Shown here piece after piece: positions 41,219 through 50,429 of a stretch of 64,000 nt of DNA (the stretch's first letter is position 1; each line of letters opens with the position of its first letter). The notes under the pieces are model-generated. The model was not told the DNA's origin. It was given only the letters and a program-made list of their open reading frames with translations, and ran no database searches. This stretch comes from MPNP01 sp963668325 (lineage in GTDB: Bacteria > Pseudomonadota > Alphaproteobacteria > Rhodobacterales > Rhodobacteraceae). Position numbers and translations under genes: made by a program. The stretch covers positions 1,054,001 through 1,118,000 of the forward strand of contig OY764222.1 of assembly GCA_963668325.1 (NCBI GenBank), written 5' to 3'.

Positions 41219-41698
41219 ATGCCCAAGTCTCCAGAAGAGAAAAACTACAAGATTCTTGCCGTGAATCGGCGTGCCAGACACGATTATTTTATTGAAAATG
41301 AATTGGAGTGTGGCATTCTCCTTGAAGGATCAGAGGTCAAGTCCCTCCGAACGGCTCAATGTAATATAGCTGAAAGCTATGCTTCTGTTGAAAACCAGGA
41401 ATTGTGGTTGATAAACAGCTATATAGCTCCTTATGAGAAGTCCCGTCATTTTCGCCATGAGGAACGGCGGAAAAGAAAACTCCTGGTTTCAAAAAGAGAA
41501 TTGACCAAATTATGGTCAAATACCAAACGAGAGGGAAAGACATTGGTTCCTCTAGTCCTGTATTTTAACCACAAGGGTTTTGCCAAGTTAAAAATTGGCG
41601 TGGCCAAAGGGAAGAAACTAGTGGACAAACGCCAAACCCAACAAAAACGAGATTGGCAGCGCAATAAGCAAAGACTTCTAAAGCAGTCAAAAAAATAA
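41219..41698 (+). CDS. smpB: SsrA-binding protein SmpB
   Basis: Delivers tmRNA to stalled ribosomes for trans-translation. 159 residues: RRARHDYFIENELECGILLEGSEVKSLR by position 18-45 is the OB-fold core, HFRHEERRKRKLLV and YFNHKGFAKLKIGVAKGKK complete it, and the C-terminal tail (DKRQTQQKRDWQRNK) is the basic helix that enters the mRNA channel. The ATG follows a weak site. dapA-smpB order is common in the class; ssrA itself is outside the window. Confidence 0.93.
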   Translation: MPKSPEEKNYKILAVNRRARHDYFIENELECGILLEGSEVKSLRTAQCNIAESYASVENQELWLINSYIAPYEKSRHFRHEERRKRKLLVSKRELTKLWSNTKREGKTLVPLVLYFNHKGFAKLKIGVAKGKKLVDKRQTQQKRDWQRNKQRLLKQSKK

Positions 41699-41774
41699 AC
41701 CGCGTTATTCAAGACCAAGATTTAGATCTATTGAGTATAATGGCCAGAATAGGAATAGAGGAGTAGATTCCATT

Positions 41775-42602
41775 ATGGGAAAAGATGACCCAACAAGATT
41801 GGTTTCAACCGAATGGTTATCCAAGCATATAGATGATCCCGATTTAAGGGTTGTTGATGCTTCATGGTATTTGCCGGGAGAAGATAGGAACCCTTTTGAA
41901 GAATATAAGAAATCTCACATTCCAGGCGCTCGCTTTTTTGATATCGATGAGATTGCTGATCAGGAATCCGAACTTCCTCACATGGTTCCTTCCCAGGAAC
42001 TGTTTGCTACCAAGGTAAAGACAATGGGAATTGGGGATGGGCACCAGATCGTGGTCTACGATACGGCAGGTATTTTTTCTTCACCCCGGGTCTGGTGGCT
42101 ATTCAAACTGATGGGGCATAGAGAAATAGCGGTTTTGGATGGTGGTTATCCAAAATGGCTAAATGAAGGAAGAGAAGTTGAAGATATACTCCCCCTCTTT
42201 CAGGAGAGGCATTATACCGTCAGGAAACAAGCCCAAAAGGTAAAGTCATATAATGAAGTCCAAACAGCATCCGAGGAGGGCTTTTCGCAGATATTGGATG
42301 CCCGTTCAAGTGCCAGGTTTAAAGGTTTGGCACCTGAACCACGACCAGGCCTCAGAGCTGGGAATATCCCCAATTCATTAAATTTACCTTATACAAACCT
42401 GTTGACCCAGAATGGAACGATGAAGGAAAAAGATGATTTACTGGAGGCACTAAAAAAAGTTGGTATAGATTTGGCCAAGCCAGTAATAACCACCTGTGGT
42501 TCAGGTATTACTGCAGCAATATTATATCTGGCACTTGAATTGGTAGGTCATAGAAACATCTCCCTTTATGACGGTTCCTGGGTAGAATGGGGCAGCAAAT
42601 AA
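41775..42602 (+). CDS. sseA: 3-mercaptopyruvate/thiosulfate sulfurtransferase (two rhodanese domains)
   Basis: 275 residues with two tandem rhodanese modules. The N-terminal domain (about 10-135) lacks a cysteine (VVYDTAGIFSSPRVWWLFK). The C-terminal one has the active loop CGSGITA (about 240-246), the mercaptopyruvate-type signature CG(S/T)G(V/I)TA, and ARSSARFKGLAPEPRPGLRAG before it. Transfers sulfur to thiols or cyanide. The ATG follows GGAGTAGATTCCATT. Next to an aminotransferase gene, which could feed mercaptopyruvate or share only a location. Confidence 0.88.
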   Translation: MGKDDPTRLVSTEWLSKHIDDPDLRVVDASWYLPGEDRNPFEEYKKSHIPGARFFDIDEIADQESELPHMVPSQELFATKVKTMGIGDGHQIVVYDTAGIFSSPRVWWLFKLMGHREIAVLDGGYPKWLNEGREVEDILPLFQERHYTVRKQAQKVKSYNEVQTASEEGFSQILDARSSARFKGLAPEPRPGLRAGNIPNSLNLPYTNLLTQNGTMKEKDDLLEALKKVGIDLAKPVITTCGSGITAAILYLALELVGHRNISLYDGSWVEWGSK

Positions 42603-42661
42603 ATCTTTTATGGCCTGATTTAATGCAACGTTTTAATATATTGATAATTTGAGGATTGATT

Positions 42662-43846
42662 ATGTTTGAAGCAATACCACCAGCAGCACCGGACAAAATA
42701 ATACAGCTCATCCAGCAATTTCGGGAGGATCCAAGAGATCAGAAAGTAGATCTTGGTGTAGGAGTCTATAAGAATGCCAATGGAATTACGCCTGTAATGG
42801 AAGCCGTGAAGGAAGCTGAATCACAGCTTTGGAATACCCAAACAACCAAAACCTATACTGCCTTGGCTGGCGATACGGCTTTTCATGAGGCGATGATTAA
42901 ACTCATCTTGGGCAATTCTGTTCCAAGGGATAGAATTGCAGCTGCACATACACCAGGTGGTACCGGAGCTGTACGAATGGCTTTTGAAGTTATCAAAATG
43001 GCTTCACCTGACTCTTCTGTATGGGTTTCGAATCCTAGTTGGCCCAACCACAAGGCTATTTTAGGGTTTATCGGCATGAATATGAGGGAATATTCATATT
43101 TTGATCGGGCCTCAAGATCAACAGATTTCTCAGGAATGATGTCGGATTTGCAAGATGCCAAGCCAGGGGATGCCATAGTTTTGCATGGGTGCTGTCATAA
43201 CCCGACAGGTTCTGATCTTGCTTATTCACAATGGGAAGAATTGGCCGAGTTTCTACTCGCTCGCCATATTATCCCCATAATAGATTTTGCCTATCAGGGA
43301 TTTGGCGATGGTCTGGAAGATGATGCCAAAGCTTTGCGGATGATTGCTTCGAAATTTCCTGAATCCTTGATTGCCGGGAGTTGTTCCAAGAATTTTGGTC
43401 TTTATCGGGAAAGGGCGGGAATCTTATTGGCAATTGCCCAGGAAAACAAGACCAAAACAGATATTCAGGGTGTCTTGGCATCTCTGAATCGCATAAGTAT
43501 TTCTTTCCCGCCTGATCATGGTGGCAGTTTGGTAGCAATTATCTTGAACGATGATGAATTATCAAAGGTGTGGCGCGAAGAATTGGAAGCAACCCGTAAA
43601 AACTTGCTGGATTTAAGAGTTAAATTGGCCGAAGAATTACGTAACCTCACCGGATCAGATCGGTTTGGTTTTCTCGCTTCCCATAAGGGGATGTTTTCCT
43701 TGACGGGATGTACCCCTGAACAGGTAATTACCATGCGTGAAAAACATGGAATATACCTGGTGGGTGATAGCCGAATAAATGTTGCAGGCTTGAATGAGAA
43801 TACAATTGCTTACATGGCTAAAGCCATGGTTGATTCCGGGATGTAG
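42662..43846 (+). CDS. Aromatic/aspartate aminotransferase (group I)
   Basis: 394 residues from ATG 42662, with GAGG 7 nt upstream. KVDLGVGVYKNANGITPVM (about 28-46), HGCCHNPTGSD (about 178-188), IIDFAYQGFG (PLP aspartate and tyrosine) and the lysine block SCSKNFGLYRERAG (about 240-253) identify the AspC/TyrB subgroup with arginine R for the distal carboxylate. Moves amino groups between aspartate, glutamate and aromatic 2-oxo acids. Which substrate dominates cannot be read. Confidence 0.87.
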   Translation: MFEAIPPAAPDKIIQLIQQFREDPRDQKVDLGVGVYKNANGITPVMEAVKEAESQLWNTQTTKTYTALAGDTAFHEAMIKLILGNSVPRDRIAAAHTPGGTGAVRMAFEVIKMASPDSSVWVSNPSWPNHKAILGFIGMNMREYSYFDRASRSTDFSGMMSDLQDAKPGDAIVLHGCCHNPTGSDLAYSQWEELAEFLLARHIIPIIDFAYQGFGDGLEDDAKALRMIASKFPESLIAGSCSKNFGLYRERAGILLAIAQENKTKTDIQGVLASLNRISISFPPDHGGSLVAIILNDDELSKVWREELEATRKNLLDLRVKLAEELRNLTGSDRFGFLASHKGMFSLTGCTPEQVITMREKHGIYLVGDSRINVAGLNENTIAYMAKAMVDSGM

Positions 43847-43958
43847 GTCAAGCCAATGGTTCTGCCTTACATTTAGGTGCAAACAGTCTATATCCACCTG
43901 AAGTTGTAAGTACTATTCCCCCAATCAAAGATTCCTGATTATCCTATTTGGACTACCC

Positions 43959-44576
43959 ATGCATTATTCCATTTCGATCGGCATCGCAGTTATGGCACTT
44001 GTCGTAGTTGCTTCCAACATCCTGGTTCAGTTTTTGGTTGGTCAATGGCTGACTTGGGGAGCATTTGTATATCCAATTGCCTTTCTGGTAACTGATCTGA
44101 TGAATAGGGTTTTTGGTGCCACAGCAGCAAGAAAGGTAATTCTTGCCGGGTTTGTGGTAGGTATCTTCTGTTCCTTTGTTGGATCTCAAATTGAAGGCGA
44201 ATTCGGGCCATTGGTAACTCTACGAGTCGCCCTTGGCTCTGGGACAGCATTCTTGATTGCCCAACTTCTTGATGTATCAATATTTGATCGATTACGAAGA
44301 GATGTTTGGTGGAAAGCTCCCTTGATTTCCACTCTGATTGGTTCTTCGGTTGACACCTTCCTGTTTTTCTTTATCGCCTTTTCCAGCCAGTTGACTTTTC
44401 TGGAACCTAAAGTCGGGACAGAATGGGCCAATGCCCCAACGATGCTGTTGGGTTTTGGTCCGGTATTTCCCTATTGGATGAGCCTGGCATCAGCCGACCT
44501 TGGGGTGAAGTTGGCAATTGCCCTTATACTGTTAATTCCATTTCGGGCAATATCACTGAAACTGGTTTCGCAATAA
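43959..44576 (+). CDS. Queuosine precursor transporter (YhhQ/QPTR family)
   Basis: 205 residues with about six hydrophobic segments (IAVMALVVVASNILVQFLV, FVYPIAFLVTDLMNRVFG, VILAGFVVGIFCSFVG). The short motif LVTDLMNRVFGA and the loop WWKAPLISTLIGSSVDTFLF are characteristic of the vitamin-uptake-like YhhQ group, which imports preQ0 or preQ1 for tRNA queuosine. The family links to the tRNA-modification gene mnmD nearby only by theme. ATG 43959, weak ribosome site. Confidence 0.85.
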   Translation: MHYSISIGIAVMALVVVASNILVQFLVGQWLTWGAFVYPIAFLVTDLMNRVFGATAARKVILAGFVVGIFCSFVGSQIEGEFGPLVTLRVALGSGTAFLIAQLLDVSIFDRLRRDVWWKAPLISTLIGSSVDTFLFFFIAFSSQLTFLEPKVGTEWANAPTMLLGFGPVFPYWMSLASADLGVKLAIALILLIPFRAISLKLVSQ

Positions 44577-44603
44577 CATTCTGAATCTCGGGTATTATAA
44601 GAC

Positions 44604-45182
44604 ATGGTGAATCTTCAAGAGGTTGATTGGAGCACGTTACCTGAACCTAGGGACGACGGAAATGCCCACCACCTATCAGGTGTGGTCATGCCAAACATTG
44701 ATTTGCCTTCGACGGGCGGTGGAAAAGTAAATCTTGGTGATCTGTGTGGATGGAATGTCCTTTTCTTCTATCCGATGACAGGCCAACCTGATTTACCCTT
44801 ACCTGATAATTGGGACAATATTCCGGGTGCAAGAGGCTGTACCCCACAATCCTGTGCCTTCCGTGATCTGTCACAAGAGCTGGCCGACAGGGGAGTATCA
44901 GCAGTATATGGAATTTCAACCCAAAGTACCGAATATCAAATGGAAGCAACAAATCGGTTGCACCTTCCATTTGCATTGCTTTCTGATGCCGACCTGAAAC
45001 TGACTAATAGCCTTCGCTTACCGACATTTGTTGTCAATGGAATGGTCCTCATCAAGAGGCTCACCCTTGTAATTCATAATGCGGAGGTTAAGCGGTTGTT
45101 CTATCCGGTGTTCCCACCGGATCAGAATCCTTCTGAAGTGTTGAAATTTTTGGAATCCTGTCAGAGAAAGTCTGCGATTTAA
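44604..45182 (+). CDS. Peroxiredoxin (thiol peroxidase, AhpC/TSA fold)
   Basis: 192 residues of thioredoxin fold. WNVLFFYPMTGQPDLPLPDN, then PGARGCTPQSCAFRD (about 74-88) gives a two-cysteine centre in which the usual TPGCT is replaced by ARGCT, as in a known extended peroxiredoxin subgroup with an inserted loop before the active site. VSAVYGISTQSTEYQMEA and FALLSDADLKL are standard. Reduces hydroperoxides. The ATG is 27 nt after the transporter stop, so cotranscription is possible. Confidence 0.83.
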   Translation: MVNLQEVDWSTLPEPRDDGNAHHLSGVVMPNIDLPSTGGGKVNLGDLCGWNVLFFYPMTGQPDLPLPDNWDNIPGARGCTPQSCAFRDLSQELADRGVSAVYGISTQSTEYQMEATNRLHLPFALLSDADLKLTNSLRLPTFVVNGMVLIKRLTLVIHNAEVKRLFYPVFPPDQNPSEVLKFLESCQRKSAI

Positions 45183-45384
45183 AGAAACAATTGTTACTTT
45201 TGGTACGGACAAGAAAATTCTTTCTAAAATTTATCAAAGATGTGCATTTCCACCTTGATTTTTTACCCAAAAAGGTATAGAGATAATTTGCAAACGCGAT
45301 TGAGTGGACCACTCAACTTTAGAACGATATACCCCAGATATGGTTCCTACTCCCGCCTTTGCACAGAAAAGGATTAAGGAGAGT

Positions 45385-46599
45385 ATGAAAAGAGAATCTA
45401 CACCTTCCCTTAAAGGTAATGGCTCAGGTCTTTTTGAAGAAGGCAATCTTGATAATGTGGATATCACCAAGAATTCTGTCAAAGACGAGATAAAGCTGGA
45501 TTATGGCAATGTCCTGCTGGTGCCGGGTACGCAAACAACAGTTACCAGTCGCAAACTTGTGAATCTGAACTGCCAGATCAATTTTGGGCGTGCTGAGAGT
45601 GCCAATTATGAGGGCATACCAATTATGGCAGCCAATATGGACGGGGTTGGTTCCTTCCCAATGGCCGATGCCCTAATCAAGCATCGGATTTTTACCTGTC
45701 TGGCCAAAATGCATTCCGAAGAAAACCTTATCGAATTCTTTTCTGAGGATCCCTTGCGAAGGGATTATTGTGCCATTACGGTGGGTTTGCGCCACAACGA
45801 TAGGGATAAGTTCAAGAATGTGTGCCAAAAAGCCGGACCAATTAAATTTGCCTGCCTTGATGTAGCCAACGGCCATACGCAACGGTTTGTGAATTTTCTC
45901 AAGGATTTCAGAAATGAGTTTCCTGATGTAGTTATCATTGCAGGAAACGTCGTAACCCCGGAACAGACTAAAATTCTGGTTGAGGCTGGTGCCGATCTTG
46001 TAAAGGTAGGAATAGGCGGTGGTAGTGTTTGTGAAACAAGGATAAAAACCGGGGTTGGGTACCCGCAGTTTTCGGCAGTGATGGAATGTGGCCAGGCTGC
46101 CCGGGAAGCTGGAGCCCATATCGTAGCCGATGGAGGGTGTACTTGTCCTGGCGATGTGGCCAAGGCATTGGCTGCAGGCTCGGCATTCGTTATGTTGGGG
46201 GGAATGTTTGCCGGACACAAAGAAGGAGGTGGCCGGGTCATAACAAGGCGTTTCAATACGGGTGAAGTAACGTCTGAAGGTAAGCCGGTACTGCAAGAGA
46301 CCAAGTATGTAGAGTTTTATGGAATGAGCTCTCAGGTCGCCAACGAGAAACATTTTGATGGCCTGCAACCATGGAAAACCAGTGAAGGCCGGGAGGTTCT
46401 TCTTCCCTTCAAACCTTCAATTGATGAAACGGTTTATGACCTACTAGGAGGCCTTCGGAGTACCTGTACCTATCTTGGGGCTGAAAACCTTGAGGATCTT
46501 CCTCATCACGCCAAATTTGTTCAATGTCATGATACCCATAATCGGGTATTCGAGGATTCACCCATTTCAGATCACGCGATTGGCGCGATGCTGATCTGA
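45385..46599 (+). CDS. guaC: GMP reductase
   Basis: Reductively deaminates GMP to IMP with NADPH. From ATG 45385 (AAGGAG just before) it has 404 residues. The (beta/alpha)8 barrel starts KLDYGNVLLVPG; the catalytic cysteine is in GGGSVCETR (about 229-237), followed by TGVGYPQFSAV. GGCTCPGDVAKALAAG and FVMLGGMFAGHKEGGG form the phosphate site; MSSQVAN is the flap. No CBS domains, unlike IMP dehydrogenase. The N-terminal 40 residues exceed the family norm of about 350; an even longer GTG start (45304) is open, but has no ribosome site. Confidence 0.82.
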   Translation: MKRESTPSLKGNGSGLFEEGNLDNVDITKNSVKDEIKLDYGNVLLVPGTQTTVTSRKLVNLNCQINFGRAESANYEGIPIMAANMDGVGSFPMADALIKHRIFTCLAKMHSEENLIEFFSEDPLRRDYCAITVGLRHNDRDKFKNVCQKAGPIKFACLDVANGHTQRFVNFLKDFRNEFPDVVIIAGNVVTPEQTKILVEAGADLVKVGIGGGSVCETRIKTGVGYPQFSAVMECGQAAREAGAHIVADGGCTCPGDVAKALAAGSAFVMLGGMFAGHKEGGGRVITRRFNTGEVTSEGKPVLQETKYVEFYGMSSQVANEKHFDGLQPWKTSEGREVLLPFKPSIDETVYDLLGGLRSTCTYLGAENLEDLPHHAKFVQCHDTHNRVFEDSPISDHAIGAMLI

Positions 46600-46621
46600 G
46601 AAAATTGATTTTGAAAATTAA

Positions 46622-46671
46622 CCACCTTTCAGGTCAGGCCTTGCCAACCATTTTGGCTGGGGTTGAGGTGG
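46622..46671. terminator. Nested hairpin between convergent guaC and adk
   Basis: In the 76-bp gap between convergent stops, CCACCT (46622-46627) pairs with AGGTGG (46666-46671), enclosing a tighter GCCAA/TTGGC hairpin (46643-46647 with 46653-46657). It may act as a bidirectional terminator. No long T-run, so confidence is moderate to low. Confidence 0.35.
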
Positions 46672-46675
46672 AGCC

Positions 46676-47317
46676 TCAGGAAGTCTGAAGTGTAGCCTCA
46701 ATATTATCCGCAATTGCCTGAATTGAACCGACACTTGAAACGTATTTCAATAACCTGGCCCTGTGGTAATATCCGGTCAGGGGTGCAGTTTTCTGATAAT
46801 ATTCCATCAATCTGGTTCGGAAGGATTCTTCATTGTCATCCTTACGCTGAATAAGTTTATTGCCACAGGAATCACAGATACCCTCTTTTGCGGGTGGCTG
46901 GTTCGTTTTGTGGTACATGGCCCCACAATTGACACAGGATAGTCTTCCGACAATTCGAGCAATCAATTGATCAACATCAACAGTAAGCTCAATTACCATG
47001 TCAATTTTGGTATTGGCCTTGGTTAATTGCTCCTCCAGAGAATCTGCCTGATTCAAAGTACGAGGATACCCATCAAAAATGAATCCAGAATTCGCGGTAG
47101 CCAATCGTTCCTGAATCAGGGAATTAATGATATCATCGGTTACCAGTTCGCCAGCTTCCATTATTTTGGCAACCGATTTACCGATTTCTGAACCCGATTT
47201 GACTGCTTCCCGGAGCATGTCACCAGTGGAGAGTTGAACCAAACCACGGTTTTTGACAATTATTTTTGCTTGTGTGCCCTTTCCAGAACCTGGTGGTCCC
47301 AGCAAAATCAAATTCAT
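46676..47317 (-). CDS. adk: Adenylate kinase, zinc-lid type
   Basis: Interconverts ATP, ADP and AMP. 213 residues: P-loop GPPGSGKGTQ (7-16), STGDMLR, FDGYPRTLNQ for AMP, and a long LID with Zn cysteines in CVNCGAMYH and CDSCG (C-x2-C twice). The ATG overlaps the secY stop (ATGA), the usual coupling. It is the last gene of the ribosomal-protein run: the rpsM, rpsK, rpoA and rplQ genes that usually follow are absent. Confidence 0.94.
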   Translation of the reverse strand: MNLILLGPPGSGKGTQAKIIVKNRGLVQLSTGDMLREAVKSGSEIGKSVAKIMEAGELVTDDIINSLIQERLATANSGFIFDGYPRTLNQADSLEEQLTKANTKIDMVIELTVDVDQLIARIVGRLSCVNCGAMYHKTNQPPAKEGICDSCGNKLIQRKDDNEESFRTRLMEYYQKTAPLTGYYHRARLLKYVSSVGSIQAIADNIEATLQTS

Positions 47318-48663
47318 CGTAATCGAGCCTTTTTCTTTCGTTTCCCACGCAACCGGGATTTGTCAATCAAACCTTCGTATTGATGGGCCATCAAATGCGA
47401 CTGGACCTGGTTTATGGTGTCCATGGTAACAGAAACGACAATGAGAACGGACGTTCCGCCAAAGTAAAAAGGGACGGCCAATTGGGCTCTGAGAATTTCC
47501 GGCAGTAGACAGACAGCCGACAGATAAGCGGAACCCAGGACCAAAATCCGGATAACTATATGCTCCAGTAAATCTGCCGTATTTTGCCCGGGACGTACAC
47601 CCTTGATAAAACCATTCTGGTTTTTGAGGTTCTCAGCCACATCCTCAACTTTGAAGGAAACATTCAAAGTATAGAAATAGGCAAAGAATACAATCATGGC
47701 GACAAAGAAAGCCAGGTACAGTGGCTGTCCAGGTCCAAAATATGCCAGAACAATCGACATGAAGGTGTTTGTAGAATTACCCGAAAACGTTGAGATGGTT
47801 GTCGGTAACAAAAGGAGCGAAGAAGCAAAAATAGGAGGAATGACCCCTGAAGGGTTAATCTTGATGGGGAGGTAAGAGGAACCACCCTGAAACATTCGAT
47901 TGCCTTGCTGTCGTCTTGGATAGTGAATCTGTATTCGCCTGAGCGCTCGCTCGATAAAGACCACAAAGGTAATTACCGCGATGACCATGAGAATCACTCC
48001 AATGATAACAACTGGTGAAAGCGATCCTGATCGTCCCTGACTGAAGAATTGGGCAAGGGCTGAGGGAATTTCGGCAATAATTCCAGTGAAAATGATCAAT
48101 GAAATACCATTTCCGATACCTCTGGAAGTGATTTGCTCTCCCAACCACATCAGGAACATTGTACCACCAACCAGAGTAATGACGCAGGACAATCTGAAGT
48201 ACCAGCCTGGATCCAGAGCCAACTCACCAGTTTCAAGACTTACGGCCAGACCATAGGCCTGGAAAGTAGCAAGAAAAACGGTGCCATAACGCGTATACTG
48301 ATTGATTTTCTTCCGTCCCTGTTCGCCTTCTTTTTTCAATTGTTCAAGACGGGGAACCATGGCCACCATAAGTTGCATGATGATGGAAGCGGATATGTAG
48401 GGCATGATACCAAGTGCAAAAATACCCATTCGACCTATGGCGCCACCAGTAAACATATTGAGCATGCCACCAAGACCAGTGGAAGCAGCATCAACAAATT
48501 CACGCAGGGCAACTGTATCAATACCCGGTACTGGAATGTAGGTACCAATCCGGTAGACAATCAGGAGTCCAAGGGCAAACAGGATTCTATGCTTGAGTTC
48601 AGTAGCCTTGCTGAATGTACTCCAGCTTAAATTCGAAGCCATCTGTTCAGCAGCTGAAACCAT
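47314..48663 (-). CDS. secY: Protein translocase subunit SecY
   Basis: Central pore of the Sec translocon, 449 residues with about ten membrane helices. KHRILFALGLLIVYRIGTYIPVPGID (by parts, residues about 24-48) opens it; the TM2-region plug GGMLNMFTGG, the QLMVAMVP region, GNGISLIIFTG and the cytoplasmic loops RRIQIHYPRRQQG and KNQNGFIKGVRPG are typical. C-terminal basic tail KSRLRGKRKKKARLR. Coupled to adk by ATGA, 112 nt after rplO. Confidence 0.95.
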   Translation of the reverse strand: MVSAAEQMASNLSWSTFSKATELKHRILFALGLLIVYRIGTYIPVPGIDTVALREFVDAASTGLGGMLNMFTGGAIGRMGIFALGIMPYISASIIMQLMVAMVPRLEQLKKEGEQGRKKINQYTRYGTVFLATFQAYGLAVSLETGELALDPGWYFRLSCVITLVGGTMFLMWLGEQITSRGIGNGISLIIFTGIIAEIPSALAQFFSQGRSGSLSPVVIIGVILMVIAVITFVVFIERALRRIQIHYPRRQQGNRMFQGGSSYLPIKINPSGVIPPIFASSLLLLPTTISTFSGNSTNTFMSIVLAYFGPGQPLYLAFFVAMIVFFAYFYTLNVSFKVEDVAENLKNQNGFIKGVRPGQNTADLLEHIVIRILVLGSAYLSAVCLLPEILRAQLAVPFYFGGTSVLIVVSVTMDTINQVQSHLMAHQYEGLIDKSRLRGKRKKKARLR

Positions 48664-48775
48664 TTAACTATCCTTTAAATTTCATGGGAGTAGGATAAGC
48701 CTTCCTTACGATAGAAGAAAGCCATGATCATAATAATACTAATAAATATATTTTCGATTCCAAGTAATCTACAAG

Positions 48776-49234
48776 TCACAAAGCCTTCAGTGACCCACCT
48801 GTTTTGTTTATGGCCTCAATGGCGGCTTTCGAAGCTCCCGCCACCTCAATAGTTACTTTTGAGGTTATCTCGCCTTTGGCCAACACTCTAATTCCATCCA
48901 GAGGTCGCCTTACCAAGCCACTTTTAATCAGCGCATCACTGTTGATAATCTCGTCTGGATTCAGCTTGCCATTATCAATAAAGGCCTGGATATTTCCCAG
49001 ATTTACAACAGAATAACTTTTTCGTGAATGATTGTTAAAACCTCTCTTGGGAAGTCTTTGATAAATGGGCATTTGCCCACCTTCAAATGATCCAAGAGCT
49101 ACGCCTGATCTGGATTTCTGACCCTTATGACCTCGTCCGCAGGTTTTTCCCTTGCCGGAACCAGGTCCCCGTCCCACTCTTTTGCGAGCTTTGGGGGTAA
49201 AAGTGTCATCTCGCAAGTCATGTAATTTCATCAT
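48776..49234 (-). CDS. rplO: 50S ribosomal protein L15
   Basis: 152 residues. N-terminal MKLHDLRDDTFTPKARKRVGRG and the glycine/lysine-rich extended arm GSGKGKTCGRGHKGQKSRSG reach into 23S rRNA; YQRLPKRGFNN and VLAKGEITSKVTIEV complete the fold. Typical length. It precedes secY, with a 112-nt gap that holds no visible gene. Confidence 0.95.
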   Translation of the reverse strand: MMKLHDLRDDTFTPKARKRVGRGPGSGKGKTCGRGHKGQKSRSGVALGSFEGGQMPIYQRLPKRGFNNHSRKSYSVVNLGNIQAFIDNGKLNPDEIINSDALIKSGLVRRPLDGIRVLAKGEITSKVTIEVAGASKAAIEAINKTGGSLKAL

Positions 49235-49300
49235 TTTCTCCTAGCAAGCCCTGTATTCCCGCCTTTTCCTCAATTAATTCGCTTTGGCCTTAACTTTTGA

Positions 49301-49495
49301 CTAGGCCTTGGTTTTTTCTTCAACAATTTCCACCATGTGAGGAAGTTTATTTACCATTCCCCTGACAGCTGGAGTATCCTCGAGTTCCCTGACCCGGTGC
49401 ATCTTGTTCAATCCCAAACCTATGAGAATGGCTTTCTGTTTGGCCTGGCGGCGAATTGGAGAACCAATCTGTTTGACAACGATAACTTTGTTCAT
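49301..49495 (-). CDS. rpmD: 50S ribosomal protein L30
   Basis: 64 residues, short bacterial L30. VVKQIGSPIRRQAKQKAIL and GLGLNKMHRVRELEDTPAVRGM are the diagnostic part. It lies 9 nt downstream of rpsE and 66 nt upstream of rplO in the spc operon. The coding end EIVEEKTKA is slightly extended compared with E. coli L30. Confidence 0.94.
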   Translation of the reverse strand: MNKVIVVKQIGSPIRRQAKQKAILIGLGLNKMHRVRELEDTPAVRGMVNKLPHMVEIVEEKTKA

Positions 49496-49504
49496 GGTAA
49501 ACTC

Positions 49505-50050
49505 CTAGGCACCTGTCGATTGAAAATCCGGTTTGCGACTGATCTGCGAGACTTTCAAATCTCTTCTCCTGGCCACCTGCCGTGGGCTGGAGATTTTTTT
49601 CAAAGCATCAATTGTCGCCCTGATCATGTTGTAGGGATTTTGAGATCCGATTGACTTGGCAACCACATCCTGAACACCAAGCATTTCAAAAACAGCCCGC
49701 ATGGGGCCACCGGCAATAATTCCGGTTCCTGGCGGGGCAGTCCTGAGAACCACCTTCCCGGCACCATGCCTTCCCTCCATGTCATGAAAGAGGGTTCGGC
49801 CTTGTTTCAATGGAATTCGATGAAGGCTCCTTTTGGCATTCTCCGTGGCTTTCCTGATGGCCTCAGGCACTTCCTTGGCCTTGCCCTTGCCAAAGCCTAC
49901 ACGGCCATTCTGATCACCGACAACAACCAAGGCAGAAAAGCCAAAGCGCTTGCCGCCCTTGACCGTCTTGGAAACCCGATTGATGGCAACCAATCGTTCG
50001 CCAAATTCAGGGCTGTCATCCCTGGAGCGCCTTTTTTCATCTCGAGCCAT
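49505..50050 (-). CDS. rpsE: 30S ribosomal protein S5
   Basis: 181 residues. The double-stranded RNA-binding domain has RLVAINRVSKTVKGGKRFGF, then FSALVVVGDQNGRVGFG; C-terminal half GTGIIAGGPMRAVFEMLGV and NPYNMIRATIDAL. S5 helps set decoding accuracy and contacts mRNA at the entry site. 10 nt after rplR. Confidence 0.95.
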   Translation of the reverse strand: MARDEKRRSRDDSPEFGERLVAINRVSKTVKGGKRFGFSALVVVGDQNGRVGFGKGKAKEVPEAIRKATENAKRSLHRIPLKQGRTLFHDMEGRHGAGKVVLRTAPPGTGIIAGGPMRAVFEMLGVQDVVAKSIGSQNPYNMIRATIDALKKISSPRQVARRRDLKVSQISRKPDFQSTGA

Positions 50051-50060
50051 GCATTGTCTC

Positions 50061-50420
50061 CTAAATCTTTAATCCATTAGTACGGGCGGAATCTGCCAGG
50101 GCTTTTACCCTACCGTGAAACATGTAGCCACCACGATCAAAATAACATTTTGCAATTCCCGCCTTCAAAGCCCGATCAGCAATGGTTGCGCCAATTTTTT
50201 CAGCTGCTGCTATGTTATTACCTCTGTCTATGCCAAGATCCTTTTCCAGGGATGAGGCTGAAGCCAGGGTAACACCCTTCGAATCATCAATTACCTGAAC
50301 ACTGATATTCTTGTTCGAACGGAATACGGAAAGTCGAGGACGATCAGTACGGACAGTTTTCAACTGGTGTCGTACCCTTGATTTCCTTCGCTGGAAGAGG
50401 TCTTTTTTACTGGTTCCCAT
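50061..50420 (-). CDS. rplR: 50S ribosomal protein L18
   Basis: 119 residues from ATG 50420 (a GTG two codons earlier is less likely). Binds 5S rRNA: RRKSRVRHQLKT, RPRLSVFRSNKNISVQVID, and C-terminal CYFDRGGYMFHGRVKALADSAR by parts. Typical in length. Placed between rplF and rpsE as in all spc operons. Confidence 0.94.
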   Translation of the reverse strand: MGTSKKDLFQRRKSRVRHQLKTVRTDRPRLSVFRSNKNISVQVIDDSKGVTLASASSLEKDLGIDRGNNIAAAEKIGATIADRALKAGIAKCYFDRGGYMFHGRVKALADSARTNGLKI

Positions 50421-50429
50421 TATCACACC

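Noticed and set aside
45673..46368. 231-codon minus-strand frame opposite guaC
   Set aside because: Fully inside the conserved catalytic barrel on the other strand; composition is unusual for a protein and there is no ribosome site.
47584..48630. Plus-strand frames of 69 and 165 codons opposite secY
   Set aside because: Antisense shadows of a strongly conserved membrane-protein gene, with no ribosome site of their own.
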